From an uncultured Actinomyces sp. (lineage in GTDB: Bacteria > Actinomycetota > Actinomycetes > Actinomycetales > Actinomycetaceae), in the NCBI GenBank assembly GCA_900556405.1, contig USPB01000011.1, positions 1 through 17,603 of the forward strand: a stretch of 17,603 bases of DNA, read 5' to 3'. The notes under the pieces were generated by a model. That model worked only from the letters and a program-made list of their open reading frames with translations, searched no databases and was not told the origin of the DNA. Position numbers and translations under genes: made by a program. Positions within the stretch are counted from its first letter, which is position 1, and each line of letters begins with the position of its first letter. This document shows, in pieces, positions 14,470 to 17,603 of this stretch.

Positions 14470-15180
14470 ATGCGCCTTGTTCTTGCCTCAGCATCCCCCG
14501 CCCGCCGAGCGACCCTCATTGCGGCGGGCATCACACCAATCGTTCATGTATCAACGGTTGATGAGGACGCAGTCCTCGCCGCGCTGCCCGGAGGGCGCGC
14601 CTTTTCAGGCGGCACAACCACCCCCGCCGACGAAGTCGCAGCGCTTGCGGCGGCCAAGTGCACGGACGTCTGCGAGGCCTTGAGCGCCCCCAGCCAGGCT
14701 TCCGAGCTTCCCGCGGGCGAGCCCGTCCTCGTCGTCGGCTGCGACTCGATGCTCGAGATCGGCGGCCAGATGCTCGGCAAGCCCCACACTCCCGACGTCG
14801 CACGCGAGCGCATCCGCGCCATGCGCCGCACGACCGCAACCCTGTGGACGGGCCACTGCGCGGCCATCCTCGCCCCGGCCTCGTCGACGCAGGAGAATAC
14901 CGTCGCAGGACGCACGGTGAGCGCCAGCGTCACCCGCTCGGCCTCGACCCAGGTCCACTTCGGAGACATCTCAGATGCTGAGATTGACGCGTACGTCGCC
15001 ACCGGCGAACCCCTGCACGTTGCGGGTTCTTTCACCGTCGACGGACTGGGAGGCCCCTTCATCGAGGGTGTGACGGGCGATTACCACTCCGTCGTCGGCA
15101 TCTCCCTGCCCCTGCTGCGGTCCATGGCCACCGAGCTCGGGGTGTTCTGGCCCCACCTGTGGGATGCGCCGCGCCCCTGA
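14470..15180 (+). CDS. maf: Maf-family nucleoside triphosphate pyrophosphatase
   Basis: 236 residues. Maf proteins hydrolyse certain nucleoside triphosphates (dTTP, UTP or modified forms) to the monophosphate, a house-cleaning role once described as septum formation inhibition. The N-terminal LVLASASPARRATLIAAGI (3-21) carries the substrate-binding SXXR signature. GCDSMLEIGGQMLGKP (90-105) holds the catalytic D92 and the conserved lysine of GKP, TGHC (127-130) and DYHSVVGISLPLL (204-216) complete the family pattern. ATG 14470 gives the standard N-terminus; the in-frame codons upstream encode 29 residues unlike the family. It is divergent from the cyclase and followed after 43 bases by dapD. 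The insertion around 36-54 makes it slightly longer than typical bacterial Maf. Confidence 0.92.
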   Translation: MRLVLASASPARRATLIAAGITPIVHVSTVDEDAVLAALPGGRAFSGGTTTPADEVAALAAAKCTDVCEALSAPSQASELPAGEPVLVVGCDSMLEIGGQMLGKPHTPDVARERIRAMRRTTATLWTGHCAAILAPASSTQENTVAGRTVSASVTRSASTQVHFGDISDAEIDAYVATGEPLHVAGSFTVDGLGGPFIEGVTGDYHSVVGISLPLLRSMATELGVFWPHLWDAPRP

Positions 15181-15211
15181 GTTTCAGCGCCGTCCCCCTC
15201 CCATCGCCCCG

Positions 15212-15223
15212 TACTGTAGGGGC
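15212..15223 (+). promoter_or_regulatory. Probable leaderless promoter of dapD
   Basis: TACTGT (15212-15217) fits TANNNT and ends exactly six bases before ATG 15224. The GGGG just before the ATG would be upstream of the transcript start. No clear -35 box. Confidence 0.5.
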
Positions 15224-16180
15224 ATGGACAACAGCACTGCATGGGGCATCGGCCTCGCAACGATCACTCTGGACGGAACGACACTCGACACGTGGTACCC
15301 CGCCCCGCACCTGGGCGAACCCGGCAGCGACGAGGAGCTGGCAACCTCGCTGTCCGTGCTGGAGCGCGTCGATGACGCGCGCCGCGTGCGCACCGTCGTC
15401 GTGACCACGACGATTGACCTGACGCAGGCCCCCGCCTCGACGGAGGACGCCTACCTGCGCCTGCACCTGCTTTCCCACCGCCTGGCCCAGCCCAACACGA
15501 TCAACCTGGACGGCATCTTCGCGGTGCTGCCAAACGTCGTGTGGACGGATGCCGGCCCGTGCGCCGTCGCCGACTTCGAGGCCACCCGCCTGCGCCTACG
15601 CGCCCGTGATGGCCACCCCGTGACCGTGCAGGGCGTTGACAAGTTCCCGCCGATGGTCAACTACGTGCTGCCGCCCGGCGTGCGCATCGCCGACGGCACG
15701 CGCGTGCGCCTGGGCGCCTACCTGTCGGAGGGAACGACCGTCATGCACGCCGGCTTCGTGAACTTCAACGCCGGCACGCTCGGTCGCTCGATGGTCGAGG
15801 GCCGCGTCTCGCAGGGCGTCGTCATCGGCGACGGCTCGGACGTGGGTGGCGGTGCCTCCACGATGGGCACCCTGTCGGGCGGCGGCAAGCAGCGCGTGCG
15901 CCTGGGCGAGCGCTGCCTGCTGGGCGCGAACTCGGGCCTGGGTATCGCGCTGGGCGACGACTGCGTCGTCGAGGCCGGCCTGTACGTGACCGCCGGCGCG
16001 AAGGTGACGCTTATCGATTCGTCTGGCGAGGCTGAGCCGCGCACGATCGCCGCACGTGAGCTGTCGGGTGCGTCGAACATCCTGTTCCGCCGCAACTCCC
16101 AGACCGGCCGTATCGAGGCCATCGCCCGCGCAGGCGTCGTGGGCATCGAACTCAACGACGCACTGCACGCGTCGAACTGA
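15224..16180 (+). CDS. dapD: 2,3,4,5-tetrahydropyridine-2,6-dicarboxylate N-succinyltransferase
   Basis: 318 residues, the length of the actinobacterial DapD type. It transfers succinyl from succinyl-CoA to tetrahydrodipicolinate in the lysine/meso-diaminopimelate pathway. An N-terminal mixed domain (1-145) precedes left-handed beta-helix repeats: VRIADGTRVRLGAYLSEGTTV (153-173), GFVNFNAGTLG (177-187), the MVEGRVSQG stretch (190-198) with E192 the probable catalytic acid, and SDVGGGASTMGTLSGGGK (205-222). The C-terminus folds back near SGASNILFRRNSQTG. ATG 15224 is the family start; an in-frame codon at 15164 lies inside maf. It is convergent with dapC, which catalyses the next step on the product after transamination, so the pathway pair sits tail to tail around one terminator. 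Confidence 0.95.
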   Translation: MDNSTAWGIGLATITLDGTTLDTWYPAPHLGEPGSDEELATSLSVLERVDDARRVRTVVVTTTIDLTQAPASTEDAYLRLHLLSHRLAQPNTINLDGIFAVLPNVVWTDAGPCAVADFEATRLRLRARDGHPVTVQGVDKFPPMVNYVLPPGVRIADGTRVRLGAYLSEGTTVMHAGFVNFNAGTLGRSMVEGRVSQGVVIGDGSDVGGGASTMGTLSGGGKQRVRLGERCLLGANSGLGIALGDDCVVEAGLYVTAGAKVTLIDSSGEAEPRTIAARELSGASNILFRRNSQTGRIEAIARAGVVGIELNDALHASN

Positions 16181-16193
16181 GTATTCTGACCAA

Positions 16194-16241
16194 CGAGGCC
16201 GGGGCCGCCCGCGCGCAGTGCGCAAGGTGGCCCCGGCCTCG
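16194..16241. terminator. Bidirectional terminator between dapD and dapC
   Basis: A 13-bp inverted repeat (CGAGGCCGGGGCC at 16194-16206, complement at 16229-16241) closes a 22-base loop that contains a small inner GCGC stem. It lies between convergent genes and lacks long T-runs, as is common in high-GC genomes. The arm shares ACGAGGCCGGGG with the hairpins at 8185 and 9856. Confidence 0.8.
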
Positions 16242-16258
16242 AGTTATGACAGTGTCCG

Positions 16259-17404
16259 TCAGCGCGCGTTCCACGCCTCTCGGATGCGGCTGGCGGCCGC
16301 CTGAATGCGCTCGTCGGTGGCGGTCAGGGCCACGCGGACGCGCCCGTGTGCGGCCGTTCCGTAGAAGTCGCCGGGGGCCACGAGGATGCCGAGATCGGCC
16401 AGGTGGTCCACGAGCGCCCACGAGTCCCTCGGATTGGCGGGATCGGCGACCCACAGGTACAGGCCAGCCGCCGTGTCAGGGTCGACGTCGAGGCCGGCCT
16501 CGGTCAGCGCGTCAAGGAGGAGCGTGCGACGCGCCGCATAGACGCTGCGCTGGCGCTCCACGTGCTCAGTGTCGTGAAGAGCAACCGCCATCGCATGCTG
16601 GACAGGGGCGGGCACCATGAGTCCGGAGTGCTTGCGCACGCTCACGATGGGCGCAACCAGCGCGGGATCACCGTAGATGAGCGCGCCGCGGTAGCCCGCA
16701 AGATTCGACTGCTTGGACAGCGAGTACAGGACGAGGAGGCCGCTCGCATCGCCGTCGCACACGTCCGTATCCAGCAGGGAGGGCACTCCCTCGCTCACGT
16801 AGGGCTCGGCCCAGGGCAGGGCCGCGTAGCACTCGTCGGACACGACGACGGCGCCATGGGCACGAGCCCAGGCAACAACGGCGCGCAGCTGGTCCTTGCT
16901 CATGACGTGACCATCGGGGTTGCCCGGGGAGTTCAGGTAGACGAGGGCGGCCTCGGGCCAGCGCTCAGGGGTGGTTGGATCCACGGCGACGGGCGTGGCA
17001 CCCGCGAGTCGCGCGCCGATGTCGTAGGTCGGGTACGCGACCTCAGGCACGAGGACCGTGTCGCCAGGGCGCACGCCCAGGAGAGCGGGGATCCAAGCGA
17101 CGGCTTCCTTCGAGCCAATCGTGGGGATCACGCCGCCCGAGCCGACATCGACCATGTTCCGGCGCGCTCCCCATGCGAGGATCGCATCGCGCACCTCGGC
17201 GGTGCCGATCACCGTCGGATAGCCGTGCGCGTTGGACGCCTCGGCCAGGGCCTCACGGATGAACGCCGGGGTGTCATCGACGGGGGTTCCGACGCTCAGA
17301 TCACAAATTCCCCCGGGATGGCCAGCCGCGCGCGCTTTTGCGGGCGCCAGCTGATCCCAGGGGAATTTGGGCAGGTCAAGGGGGCGGGGAAGGATCGTGG
17401 TCAT
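16259..17404 (-). CDS. dapC: Succinyldiaminopimelate transaminase
   Basis: 381 residues, a fold-type I PLP aminotransferase of the actinobacterial DapC group. It makes N-succinyl-LL-diaminopimelate from the keto product of DapD, using glutamate. Landmarks are DLSVGTPVDDTP (35-46), TIGSKEAVAWIP (95-106), the YLNSPGNPDG motif with N162, SDECYAALPW with D190 and Y193, the Schiff-base lysine K231 in YSLSKQSNLAGYRG, and R239. The C-terminal domain ends in GRVRVALTATDERI. ATG 17404 is six bases after a TAGGGT hexamer in the 19-base gap to fdxA, so it may be made from a leaderless transcript as well as by read-through from fdxA. Placement beside fdxA is the common actinobacterial arrangement. Confidence 0.92.
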   Translation of the reverse strand: MTTILPRPLDLPKFPWDQLAPAKARAAGHPGGICDLSVGTPVDDTPAFIREALAEASNAHGYPTVIGTAEVRDAILAWGARRNMVDVGSGGVIPTIGSKEAVAWIPALLGVRPGDTVLVPEVAYPTYDIGARLAGATPVAVDPTTPERWPEAALVYLNSPGNPDGHVMSKDQLRAVVAWARAHGAVVVSDECYAALPWAEPYVSEGVPSLLDTDVCDGDASGLLVLYSLSKQSNLAGYRGALIYGDPALVAPIVSVRKHSGLMVPAPVQHAMAVALHDTEHVERQRSVYAARRTLLLDALTEAGLDVDPDTAAGLYLWVADPANPRDSWALVDHLADLGILVAPGDFYGTAAHGRVRVALTATDERIQAAASRIREAWNAR

Positions 17405-17416
17405 ACCCCTACCCTA
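17405..17416 (-). promoter_or_regulatory. Probable leaderless promoter of dapC
   Basis: On the minus strand TAGGGT (17411-17416) ends exactly six bases before ATG 17404. It lies in the 19-base gap after the fdxA stop codon. No -35 box is evident. Confidence 0.45.
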
Positions 17417-17423
17417 TCGACTA

Positions 17424-17603
17424 TCAGAGGTTTTCGGCCTTCCAGTCCTCATTCTGAGGCGGCAGGGCGGCGATCATCGGATCGTCGAAGTCCTGGACGC
17501 CAGTCTTCTGTGCGCCGCCGGGGCTGCCCAGGTCGTTGAAGAAGTCGGCGTTGGCGCGCAGGTAGTCGGACCACTCGGAGGGCAGGTCGTCCTCGTAGAA
17601 GAT
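17424..17603 (-). CDS. fdxA: Ferredoxin, C-terminal part only
   Basis: The last 59 codons of a gene that continues beyond the right edge, ending at TGA 17424-17426. The visible segment reads from IFYEDDLPSEWSDYLRANAD through FFNDLGSPGGAQKTGV to the acidic end NEDWKAENL. This matches the C-terminal extension of actinobacterial 7Fe FdxA ferredoxins, in which DFF..LGSPGGA..(V/G) is characteristic. The iron-sulfur cysteine motifs would be in the missing N-terminal half, so they cannot be checked. Position directly upstream of dapC on the same strand is the common actinobacterial order and supports the call. The 19-base spacing suggests partial co-transcription. Confidence 0.85.
   Translation of the reverse strand: MFYEDDLPSEWSDYLRANADFFNDLGSPGGAQKTGVQDFDDPMIAALPPQNEDWKAENL

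Noticed and set aside
16346..17539. A 397-codon plus-strand frame opposite dapC.
   Set aside because: Antisense to a complete PLP aminotransferase and rich in Arg/Gly/His with no domain.

Overview
The window is high-GC, compact chromosomal DNA with short gaps. It most likely comes from an actinobacterium of the Actinomycetaceae (Actinomyces/Schaalia type). That rests on the actinobacterial-type DapD, the fdxA-dapC-dapD arrangement, two LytR-CpsA-Psr (LCP) proteins, a class III adenylate cyclase with an N-terminal regulatory domain, and the many start codons placed where a leaderless mRNA would begin. The genus call is inference. No rRNA, tRNA, CRISPR array, insertion sequence or phage gene was seen, and no stretch over 300 bases lacks a gene; the longest gap is 14244-14469.

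Region 1 (1-8221) is a cell-surface polysaccharide locus. A truncated flippase-like membrane protein (-) diverges from a GT4 glycosyltransferase (+). A three-gene minus-strand operon follows (left-handed beta-helix acetyltransferase, DegT/DnrJ aminotransferase, Gfo/Idh/MocA oxidoreductase). It has the composition of the WbpB/E/D (WlbA/C/B) cassette that makes 3-acetamido nucleotide sugars. Divergent from it is a four-gene operon with overlapping starts and stops: a GT2 dolichol-phosphate-mannose-synthase-like transferase, a DUF2304 membrane protein and two LCP proteins. Together these look like precursor synthesis, lipid-linked assembly or export, and final attachment of a glycan to the cell wall.

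Region 2 (8222-14243) is all on the minus strand: galE, purE, purK, an OmpR-family response regulator with its histidine kinase, and a class III nucleotidyl cyclase. Region 3 (14244-17603) holds maf and dapD on the plus strand, then dapC and the end of fdxA on the minus strand. DapD and DapC catalyse consecutive steps of the succinylase lysine/diaminopimelate pathway, which also supplies peptidoglycan.

The most striking non-coding pattern is a -10-like hexamer ending exactly six bases before the start codon. It is clear for five starts (a 14-codon ORF before the GT4 gene, galE, the response regulator, dapD, dapC) and weaker for three more (flippase, GT2, maf). A second pattern is a shared GAGGCCGGGG core in the hairpins of three intergenic regions. 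A third is a near-identical ACCAAA-TTGCACCTT motif upstream of both the response regulator gene and maf. I see no strong evidence of a wholly new system; most of the window is ordinary housekeeping and wall-polysaccharide content.
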